A stretch of DNA of 64,000 bases from Emergomyces orientalis (taxonomy: Eukaryota > Ascomycota > Eurotiomycetes > Onygenales > Ajellomycetaceae): the NCBI GenBank assembly GCA_002110485.1, contig MOWL01000004.1, positions 372,001-436,000 of the forward strand, written 5' to 3'. Below are positions 54,243 through 64,000 of the stretch, one piece after another. Numbering within the stretch: the stretch's first letter is position 1; the number at the start of each line of letters is the position of its first letter. Under the pieces are notes generated by a model that saw only the letters and a list, made by a program, of their open reading frames with translations, did no database searches and had not been told where the DNA came from. The translations under genes were made by a program, and so were the position numbers.

Positions 54243-55876
54243 TTGGGGACTGTTTTTCTGTTTCTTTTTTTTTTTCTTCCCTGTCCTTATAATGTGCATA
54301 CTATTCCCTTTCCAATTTCCTTTTTCAGATTCATTATTAGCAGGTAGCGTCTATTATGTTCTTTTATTATGAGGTGTTTGTCTACCGGGATTTACTTTGT
54401 TTTCTTCACTCCTATAGAAAGATATTATGATTCTATTTGTTCAATCAGCGCTTTGTACACTTCTATCTTTTAATATCATTATTATAATATAATACAAAAC
54501 AGTATTTCCTAGCTCACTGAAGTTCCATTGATTTCAAATCCTCGAATCCAAGGAAAGTTAGTGACACCAGCTACGCAACTGGTTAGAGTTACATATCTTG
54601 CTCATCTTTAAGTCTACAATAACCTGTATGTATGATATCCCCATTTCACTCCACAAAATTCACCAAATCGGAGATTCTCCCTTTATAAGTTGTGAAAACA
54701 GTGAAAAGCAAAAATGGCCATCCCCCCTTCCATGAACTATGCCTGTTTTACCATTCATTTTTTCTTGCATAATGCAAATCCGGTCTGGATCAACGCTTTG
54801 AGATCTGGCCTGGCCTATTCTGTACTTGTTGGTACTTTGTCCTCCGTATATACATATCACTTTTACATCAAATCAACCAGTAAATAATGTAGCGCTTTGT
54901 GTGTCCCTAGGGTATGACCAACGACTTACTAAACCCCTTTAACTAACCCCCATGGATATCTACTTGTATACCTCGCACTATATATAATCGTGTACCTATG
55001 TGTACCTGTACAGCACATAAATGTAATGCCCGGGTTGGTGGACACTAGATTGAAGAGGAATAAGAACAACGATACGGATTTTTGTTGCCATTGTTGCACA
55101 TAGGGCAGCAAGGATATAGAAAATGCGTATGGCAATGCACTATTGTGCCAGTTCCAGATTGGAATATGGACTGGATGTAGGATTGCACAGCAGATCTAAA
55201 CGTTGAGACACGGGTGATGTGAGGGTGAGTTGTGAATATTTGGAGTAACTTTGCGCGATTTGGGTTTGGTGGGCTGGGGTGCTTGCAAAGTCAAACCCCA
55301 GTATAGTTCAAAACTTTCATCCTCCACGTGTAGACACCTGGATCTTATAATTTTTACCTGCATATGAACAATATTTGCCATGTACAGTACATGCACATTG
55401 TCTCCTGGCACAGCTCTCTACCCTTGCAGGGGACGATATTGCAACGTAAATACCTGGGGTTCGAAGATTCGCCATTCTGCATATATCTTCTGCCTCGTGT
55501 TCTAGAATATGGTTCGGTTAAATATGCTTGTAAAAGTTTGGTAAGCGCATCATAAAACAAATACCATAACCGGAGTATATTATAGCGGATAGTCATCCGG
55601 TCTGCCTTCCAAGGTACACATGGATCTGCTAGCTCGAACTGGATGAGCCGCAGCACGAACAACCCCAACGGCTACCGCCACCACCTTCACAACTAAGAAC
55701 CACAGCAACAACAAGATCAAAGAGCAATGACGACTGCATGAGGGAGACGGCAACATTTGGCAACTATGGCCGCACACCAATCATGCCATCTCAAATCGCA
55801 AAAAAAAATAGCAGAAACTAAGAATAATGTACGGAAACCGCTTGTAAGACGCTGTGTCACTTCATTGTTCAGTAGT
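54243..55876. other. Convergent intergenic region
   Basis: 1.6 kb between the oxidoreductase (+) and the sugar transporter (-). AT-rich; only short frames without features. Confidence 0.55.
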
Positions 55877-57891
55877 TTATGCAGCATCCGAATCCGATCG
55901 AGAGGTTGCAGTCGTCGATCTTGTCACCTCAGCACTCTGGAGTTTGTGGTCGAGCACTCTTTTCTCTTCATCTGTTGTATCTGTAATGAGTACTGCAACT
56001 TCCTCACCAAAGTTTTTCGCGATTTCTTCCAACGTCAGACGGGCAGTTTCGGGAAAGAAGAAGTATATAACTATTCATTACGTGTTAGTACTCTTCTTCT
56101 CTTCTGCTTTTAGCAACTTTTATTGGTACAAGTGGATGATTAAAATATAACAATACTCGAGATTCTACCATACCTGGGATGAAGATTATTGACCAGCAGA
56201 TGATAACGAGATAGTACTTCCAGCCTAAATTAGCAAATCCTATTGGAGCGGTTTGGAGAAGAATGATGGTCGCTGTGCCATCGTTAGTAAACGTATTCCG
56301 CATGCGGTGTGGCGATGTGTGTTCCAGCGTCTGCTTACATGCGAACTGGCCAAAAAGGGAAAAGCCCATCCCAATAGGCCGAATCTCAGTGGGAAAAATT
56401 TCAGACACGTATAGGTACATCGTGGTGTCACAGAAAGTTCTAAGATGAGAAATTAGTGGATGAATTCACGCGGGGTCACGACTATACTTACCCTTGGAAT
56501 GCGAGATATAAAAAGATGAAGAATATCCCTAAACCGTTGCCAACTCGGTTCAACGTACCGGCATACTTGGCGGTCATGGCTGCTAAGCATGATGTGGTTA
56601 CGACAATGCCGATGAAACCAACCATAAACATGCCTCTTCGAGAATTGACTTTATCATGCAACCATGCCCCACCAGGGTTGTAAATAAGGCCTGCTGTGGT
56701 TAACCAAAGTGCGCTAAGGAGAAGCGGCATATGGCCAGTCATGCCTAGGTTTTGATACAAGAGTACTGCATAATTATTCTGATTGTGATGTTAACAAAGA
56801 ACTAGCCTAAATTTGCGTAGTTGGGTAAACTTACAATAATCAGGGGGCCACCAAATTCTGCCCCCCACTGTGTTAGAAACCCAATGACCATCCGCTTTCT
56901 GTATGACTTTTTCTTGAACACAGCAGTCCATACGCCGTGGCCTGTTGCCGCAAGCTTTTCGGCTTCAAGTTTGAGCTGCTCCTTCGTCTGGATAAATTCC
57001 TCTTTTGCTACCAAGTTGTCCGGATCATCCTTTGACTGCCGCAGGCGACGAACAACTTCCCAGGCTTCATCAAGCTTTCCTTTTGATATTAGCCACCTAG
57101 GTGATCGCGGCAGCCAGGGTGACCCTGCAAGCAAAACGAGGGGGGTGAGAATCTGCAAGCATAGAGGGAACCGCCAGGCGAAAGTGGGGCTTTTGGCTGT
57201 CGCAAAGTAACACCCATAGCCAACCCAACTGGAAAGCATGTAGCCGAAAACCAGGAATATTGGATGATGTCCTACCAACCAGCCGCGAATAAAGGGGCTT
57301 GACATCTCTGCGAGATACATTGGACAAACAGTGACGAGAATTCCAATCGCAGTACCAGAGACTAATCGACCGGCTTGAAACATTCTATCTGCAGAGTTAG
57401 TCATGGCCGTCACTGATGCCAAACAGTTGAAAGATTATCAGACATACTTCAGGTCAGCTGCTGCTCCTTGTAAAGCACCACCAAGTACGGCCAGGAAAGA
57501 CCCAAGTTGAATGTTGGCTTTGCGGCCAACAGCTTCGCAAGACCACATCATAAATAGAGATCCAGCAGCACCTCCGGCACTGAAGACCCCATTGGCCGTA
57601 GCAATCGCATTGGTGGTGATTGTGGTATAACCGGGTTCGCCCTTTGAGGGCAGATTAAAAAAAGCGTACCAACCAGGCTGACCGATAGTGCTGCCTATGA
57701 CAGAGGCACAGTAGCCATAGGTCTAGAAAGATATCCGAGGCAGAATGGTTAGCCTGAAACCAGAAACGAAGATACAGAGAGACACTGAGAAATAAAAAAA
57801 TAAAAATTATCCCACGTACGAAAGAACCTAACGCAACGAACACAATCACTAATCGATTATATCGACTGGTCTGCGCTCCGAAATTTGACAT
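55877..57891 (-). CDS. MFS sugar transporter (hexose/lactose permease-like)
   Basis: Seven exons on the minus strand: 57891-57820, 57722-57448, 57384-56835, 56778-56492, 56439-56339, 56272-56174 and 56070-55877. They join in phase to 525 residues, the usual length. Sugar-porter signatures are visible: EAVGRKANIQLG after TM2, GRLVSGTAIGILVTVCPMYLAEM, PRSPRWLISKGKLDEAW at the central loop, YVSEIFPTEIRPIGMGFSLF, and PETARLTLEEIAKNFGEE after TM12. The C-terminal tail is short and Ser/Thr-rich. The third acceptor (GATAG at 57385-57386) was chosen because the nearer CTGCAG gives a stop. It sits in the plasma membrane and imports a sugar of unknown identity. The start at 57891 is the only in-frame ATG before exon 1 ends. 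Confidence 0.92.
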
Positions 57892-60320
57892 ATCGAGCGC
57901 AAGCTTGAAGATATTTGCGACGTTGAGAGTAGGAGTAGAGCTCTTAACACTTAAAATAACATCGGGAACTGGGAGAGAAATGGTGACATGAACCAAAATA
58001 AAAATATAAAAAAGGAAAAAAGGAAAAATATAAAATATAATAAAAAAATAAGCAAGTGAACAAAAGCCAAAAAAGTTCCACACGATAGAAAGTGAAGACA
58101 ATGTCCTAGAAGATAACAAGAACCCGGACAAAAGTCGCCTATTTTATAGAACGAACCGAAGTAAGTTGGTATGTAGTACGGGTAAATCTCTCTGTTTTTG
58201 CAATACCCGAGCTTCGAAACCACAATGGAGAGGGCCAACAAAACATGATGCGGGGTGAGGACGAGATTTTTCCAGAACCCGATGTGAGAACCATTTAAAC
58301 TCGCGAGAGGAAAAAACTTCATGGAAGAAGTTAGAAATATAGGGGCCAGGCATTTCGCACCATTTGGCCTGGTTGATAAAACGAACCATTCTCCAAATTA
58401 GCAGGGCACCTCATAGGTAGACAAATTTGGAAATAAAAAGAAAGCCTAGTAATTGTCAGAAGTTACTAGATGCATGTCCATCACAGCCACGAGTTTCTGT
58501 GTAAACAATGGTCAACCATTGGCATCCGCCTGGGGATGGAGATATATTACCGTGCGCGATGCAAGCCCAGAATAGCACATTCAAAGCCCTGCCATTGCTT
58601 CAAAGAGCCAACCTAAGTGGAAACGGGTAATTGAACACTCAAAAGAAAAAAAGAAGAAGAAAGAAAGAAAGAAAAAAAGAAGGTAAGAAAGAAAAAAAGG
58701 TAAAGATAAAAATATATATTTCAAGTTGCTTGTCTTTCAAATCTCTAGTCCTGTGTACCGGACTGGCTTTGGACCCTTTGAATACAGCAGCACCCTTGCA
58801 CCTGGACAACGCCAACGCGAGGTTCTCTGAGAGGTGGGGAGCAGAAAGTGCATCAGGCTGTATTGTTAGCATAGCCTGACAGGAGATTTGCAGTCTGTGC
58901 CCACATCTGTCAGCATATCCATTACTTTTTAACTACGGATGCCTGGGCTCAATATCGGCGACGGAAACTGGCGGACTGTCAAATTAGCCAGGGTATTAAA
59001 TGCCTACTCCAGGCGATTTACGAACAAATCCGATGGCCGACGAAAGCGGAAGCAATGCTAGACTTGAAAACCCGTTCAACGCCCATTTCCTGGAGCCCGA
59101 CGATTGCAATGCCGACGCTGAATTGAGGTGATGTTTGTTTTGGTGCCTTTCACTTCTCAAAAAGGGAATTTTTGATAGGTGCTGCGGATGACTCAGCAGC
59201 TCAACCCTTGTTAAACTTCCGGCGTGGCTTCAAAGCCAAGCACCAACCATCATTAAAGTAGACCCCGACTCGCGATTTTTCGCACTATTTCCGTTGTTTC
59301 TTTTCGAAACGCTTTGATCCTTTGAAATCCCGACCACACGCTGCATTGGGACTCTATAGTATGTCCGAGTATCAATGCCCACACGACACTGCTGGGCTAC
59401 CTGGGTTTGTGATACCCGTGTGCTGGTCTTGCAACGTGGGTGTGCTGGACTTGGATCCAACGAAAACTGCAGCCACTCCATTACCGCCAATCGCTCGGGA
59501 ACACCACTCTGGACATCACTCTGGACATCAATATGGTGTTCAATACGGCCATGACGGCCTCCCGGTTGGGGATTCCTCTTTCCGTTCGCCAAATTAGCTA
59601 ATTTGAACGTTGTTTGAAAAATCTATGCTTTGGCGACGGGAGGAGATCAAGCCATTCGAAGTGGTGTATTTCCCCGATTTGGCCATGCATTTATTATGTT
59701 CCACCTATTAGTGGCTGATAAAAAGATATTCCATATGGACTCATTGAAAATTGAACCCATGCCTCAGCTATGGTTATATGTGGTTTCCCACTGCGCACTT
59801 ACCCACTGCGCGGATCAAATCTACGACGAATAGGCTCCTCACGCTTTCGGGATGCACACCATAATTTATTGTCTAACAGAGTAAGATGGCAGGACTCTAA
59901 CCATGATACTTTTATATAAAGAGAATTCCTTTGCAATTCTCGTGGCAGGATTTACTCCTTGCCGTAGAGAGAATGCGAATATTGGGCTTATAGTGGGCAA
60001 AACGAATGCTCTACAATTATTCGCCTATTTTGGAGCCAGGACATTTTCATTACCTCCCAAGGTGTATGTCACAACTCATTCATCTTCTACTTCAAAGAGC
60101 ATGTTCAGATATATAAATATAGCGAGAATGTCATTGTTTTGAATCAATCTCACCATGCTGCCTACGCCTGATCCCTTTACGTCCCAACAGCTTGTTACAC
60201 ATAATTGGATTGTACGACATTAAAACAAACCTCGATCTCGATTTTCAGTTCTCCCAAACGCCCTTAATATCTTTCATACACCACAAATATAACATTGCTG
60301 AAGACTAGGCGTTTGCGGCC
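57892..60320. other. Divergent intergenic region (sugar transporter / cyclase)
   Basis: 2.4 kb. It contains a purine-rich low-complexity stretch (about 58640-58710) and a 78-codon ATG frame at 59361-59597 with a CxxC motif and a small HHSGHHSGH repeat, which I do not count as a gene. Nothing else is supported. Confidence 0.5.
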
Positions 60321-61662
60321 ATGACCCAGATATCCCCATTCGATACCTCTTTCGATGAGCTCCCAAACCCTCGCCAGGTGTGGGTAGGGACCCCGGGGAG
60401 CCCGGAGGAAGGTCTGGGAAAACTTTCCCTTTTGACTCCAACAGTAGTGGCCGAAGCAGCAGCAGAAATCAAGACAGGCAAGCGGGTGACCCTTGGTTGG
60501 GAGATGACAAAGCTCGAACTGGCGAATCTCAATCGACAACCTTGCCAGCATCATATCATCTCCCTTCTGAATGGTCTTGCCTTTGACGATGTTTACATCA
60601 TGAACCCTCGTACGTTACCTGAGAAAAGTCATAGAGTAGTTGAATACCGTTTAGTTAACAGCCCTAACAGAACAAAGCAGCCAGTGGGACGGACTACGTC
60701 ACTTTTCGCAGCCCGTACCTACTACCGATGGTAAGGCTGCAGAACGAGTGTTCTATGGAGGAACAACTGCCAGTGAAATACTCAATCGATCAAACGATCG
60801 CATCGGGATGCAATACTGGGCTCGCCAAGGAATTACAGGTACATTTTCCCATTTTCTTTGACTTGTTCTAGTATCTAGCCTTGTGATATTTCGCAATAAG
60901 CGCTGCTAACGTACTTATTTTCACTTTTTACTCGCAGGCCGCGGGATTCTTATTGATTATGCCTCCTTTGCGTCAAAAAAGGGCATAAAATATAGCACCT
61001 TTTCAACCCATCAAATCCGCCTATCGGATATCTTGGAGATTGCTGCTGATTGTAACCTGACATTTAAACGTGGGGACATCCTATTCATCAGGATTGGGGT
61101 GACAAATGAGTGGGACAATGTCATGACTGATGATCAAAAACGGGCGTACTCGGTGAATCCGAAGCCAGAACATGCGGGCGTTGAAGCTACAACTGAAATG
61201 CTCCGTTGGCTATGGGACACGGGCTTCTCTGCCGTTGCTGGTGATGCTATCAGCTGGGAGGTGCGTGTGTCCTTGACCAACTGGTTACAAGATCTACAAC
61301 GGCGGTTTTTTTATTGAAAATTCTTGGCTGATGTGGATTCTTTTCTCTTCCAGGTCTATCCTCCGCAAAACCCAGATGTCTTCCTGCACGAATATTTACT
61401 TGCAGGTTGGGGAGTTCCAATCGGTAAGCAACCCAAGAACCCCATATCCACAAAATCCATCCCGTACAGTTGATTACGAAAAATATCATTTCCATACGCT
61501 TAGACTCTCCTATCTAATCTTACTCTAGGCGAACTCTTCGACCTCGAAGCGCTCTCGCGCACCTGCCAAGAACTGGGCAGATGGACATTCTTCCTTTCGT
61601 CGGTCCCCCTCAATATGCCCGGCGGTGTTTCTTCGCCACCAAACGCTATTGCGATTTTCTGA
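60321..61662 (+). CDS. Cyclase-family metal-dependent hydrolase (PF04199, kynurenine-formamidase-like)
   Basis: Five exons, 60321-60609, 60671-60838, 60938-61260, 61354-61423 and 61529-61662, join in phase to 327 residues. The family core is rebuilt only after splicing: NPQQSSQWDGLRHFSQ across exons 1-2 (with the conserved SQWDGLRH metal-site region), then QYWARQGITGRGILIDYASF across exons 2-3. Further on, RGDILFIRIGVTNEW and FSAVAGDAISWEVYPP (exons 3-4) and the C-terminal HEYLLAGWGVPIGELFDLEAL (exons 4-5) fit fungal members. Bacterial relatives hydrolyse formyl-kynurenine or isatin; the fungal substrate is generally unknown. Donors GTACGT, GTACAT, GTGCGT and GTAAGC were used. Confidence 0.9.
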
Positions 61663-64000
61663 TCGGGTTCTCTAATTGAGCGTCCTCGATGGATGTGTTT
61701 CATGACTTTGAATTGATACGTGTCAGACAGAAACAGGAGGAGAATGCAGAGCAACCCATCAGGCTTTGGGCTTCCCGCCCTTTTTTTCAATTTTCTAGTA
61801 TCCAAAGCCCTCAGATACTTTCTGATATTTTCCATTGGATTTGGATCTTCTGAAGAATTATTGGGGTTTTATTTCAAGATTAATGCGGAATTTCAATCGA
61901 TTTGAATTTCACTTTGAAATTAATTTCGGGGATCGATAATATGAGCAATTTTTCGCAGTTTCGGTCTCTTTTGCCATCAGTTGGCTGCCTTGACATTTAT
62001 TACCACACAGTCTCTCACTTCCTGTCTCTCCAGCTTTCCTTCATCTCAAACCAACGTAAGCTTCCAACTATGCCTCCGCAATTTCGAACGAGTTCGTGAA
62101 ATATCAAACACAACATTACTCTAAACTTAGGTAGATGCACACTCGTGGATCGCCAACCCAACCATAGGGCTTCGCTCTGCCCCACTCTATGCATCCCACC
62201 ACCATCTTTGATCATATACCGAAGCGGTAAATATTTGTACATCTACATATCAGAAGTTAATGCTATTCCTAGCACATGACTTATCATCTGGTCTACCACA
62301 CAGTGCACTTATTGTGGCTGAACCACAGCATAATGGACCCTATATGCAATAGTTGCTATGCTTTATACCACTCATCCATCATCACACACAGCTCCCGTAC
62401 ACCATAAAATAAATCCCACCCTCACGCCAAAACGCTGGCGGCGATGTCCACATTGATAAAACATGAACTGTGCATACCCGACTCAAAAAGAGCTCCACTT
62501 GAAGAAGCCAACTATCATATAGTTTATGACCATTTCAATATGCATGTAATGTACTGTACATGTACAATACCTAGTACAGCTTGCTTTTACCCGCGCTATT
62601 ATAGTCCAACGGTTTCAAAGTACGCCCACCCAGTGCACTTTCAAACATTTCATGTAGTTATTGCCATCTAGACTGGATAGGTGGGCTAGTTTGCGAGTTT
62701 TGTCGTGGGGACCGCACGGGCCGAATGTATCTGCTGGGATTTTTATGTCGCTTTCATCAAACTCTATCCAATTTCTCGGGAGGCATATGTCAGTGCCCCT
62801 GCTGAGGTGGATAGTAATTCAAGCGACGGGACTTGAATTGGAGGCCTGTTAGTAGAGACAAGAGTTGATATACATATAAGCTGTTTTGGTTGCTTTGGAG
62901 ATCAGCCCCAGTCCTAATATGAGATAAAGTGGTATATGAGGAAGAGACTTCTTTAAACATGTATTAAATCTAGACGCAGAGTGGACGTGCATGGCCTATG
63001 TATCTGTGTCAGTTGACTTATCACGTTGGCAGGCAGATAGTTTGCAGCTTCCTGGGCCAGTCGACTATGTTTTCCTCGTCAGAAATATCCACCTACGTTT
63101 GGAATTCCGGCAGGGACTATTGCATACAAATATTGTTAGTACAAATATGGCCCAGTACACTTCCGCAGACGGTCCATCGTGTAATTAGCACTCATAGCTC
63201 AAGGAAAGCCCCAAGTCGCAGGATAAAACCTCTATGAGGGAATTCATCATAGATGCGTGCCTCACAGTAGTAGCAGTATTCCCCGGGCTGCCCGAGAGTC
63301 CGGCCCCGGCAGAGGCTGTACCGTATAACCGGAGCTACACTGACCCCGTTTCTCAATACTCTTGACCATAATAGTTTGTAGCTCACTATAGCTATTGTTC
63401 AACCAACATCGAGCTTGCCCTGCGGGCCCTGTAAGCCCTTCTCTCTTCTCTTTACTTGACCCAACTTGGTATGTGGCGTGCGTAAGGGAAAATTGTCATA
63501 TCCCTGGCTGCTGGGGAATTGACGGCCCTCTATTATTATACATGCTCCACATCCTTAGTATAAAACAAGCTCAGGCCGTCGAATCCTTAATCCAGGCCCT
63601 TGATATTCGGGTAAGCCGAGTTATGGGCGGGAGAGCACAAACCTTAATCCAAAGTCTTACGGACTCACACGATGGGGGGGACGAAGGTGTAGGTATCCGT
63701 CAACTCCATCATATTGGGAACAAAACATACAGCCATTTCTCCTTCCAGTCCCAATGCATCAGGAAAACCTACACAGGGTTTTCCCTTTAGCCCAACGCAG
63801 CACAAGACGTAACACCCCGTTAAACCATCGCTGAAGTGAAGGTGGCTCACGGCCAAGTTCGAGATCATAGTGATCAAATAGGAAAACAGTGGCGAAAAAG
63901 AAACAATGTATGCACCTTTCAATGTGTGATCCGCGCGCCCAGACCCTGGAATTCTCTTATATTCTTTTTGCCTGCTTGAACAAACACAGACAATGGCAAA
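61663..64000. other. Right-edge region without a supported gene
   Basis: 2.3 kb with short frames only. An ATG at 63993-63995 in a good context (CAGACAATGGCA) lies at the very edge and could open a gene that continues outside the window, but too few codons are visible to claim it. Confidence 0.4.

Noticed and set aside
55757..56150. Plus-strand frames of 98-118 codons
   Set aside because: Antisense to exons 6 and 7 of the sugar transporter, whose splice sites and motifs are clear.
63993..64000. Start codon of a gene at the right edge
   Set aside because: Good context, but only two codons are visible, so no protein evidence.
1..64000. CRISPR arrays, prokaryotic operons or phage genes
   Set aside because: No spaced direct repeats of that kind; spliced genes show a fungal nuclear genome.

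Overview
The window reads as nuclear DNA of a filamentous ascomycete, most likely of the order Onygenales (a Blastomyces/Histoplasma-type dimorphic fungus). Three things support this: short GT-AG introns of about 50-110 bases, protein families typical of Eurotiomycetes, and compact gene islands of ordinary base composition interrupted by a block of AT-rich, CpG-stripped retrotransposons. The order and family are inferred; no species-specific marker was seen. No rRNA, tRNA or CRISPR was recognised.

Layout. 1-236: last exon of an unidentified gene. 1419-3494: an intronless KP-43-type subtilase. 5027-6478 (-): a GT15 (KRE2/MNT1) mannosyltransferase, divergent from 6889-9674 (+), a GCP5/Mod21-like gamma-tubulin complex subunit whose first intron is GC-AG. 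10149-14237 (-): FGAM synthase (ADE6) of purine synthesis. 16575-18422 (+): a drug:H+ antiporter-type MFS transporter. 19042-28000: a layered transposon block. It holds a decayed Ty3/gypsy chromovirus, a decayed Tad/I-like LINE, two solo LTRs with perfect 5-bp target-site duplications, a possible DNA-transposon remnant, and one intact HNH-domain gene (26216-27472, -). 28578-31393 (+): a five-exon Zn2Cys6 transcription factor. 33098-33947 (-): cytochrome c oxidase subunit VI (COX6), divergent from 35988-37251 (+), a very-long-chain fatty acid elongase. 37252-43393: mostly gene-poor, with one probable 98-residue gene. 43394-45367 (+): a disordered Ser-rich protein. 46954-48234 (+): an alpha-arrestin-like protein. 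48843-50560 (-): an F-box-like protein. 53061-54242 (+): an AIF/AMID-type oxidoreductase. 55877-57891 (-): a seven-exon sugar transporter. 60321-61662 (+): a cyclase-family (PF04199) hydrolase.

The genes do not form one obvious pathway. They are mostly housekeeping (purines, respiration, lipid elongation, glycosylation, spindle/microtubule organisation) mixed with transport and regulation. I see no secondary-metabolite core enzyme.

The most informative region is the transposon block. Roughly 2.2 kb of it contains a single CpG, and its reading frames are broken almost only by TGA codons, at positions expected to be Trp (TGG) or Arg (CGA). That suggests a repeat-directed C-to-T process acting at CpG and CpC rather than the textbook CpA. 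Younger insertions that keep their CpGs sit inside this decayed background.
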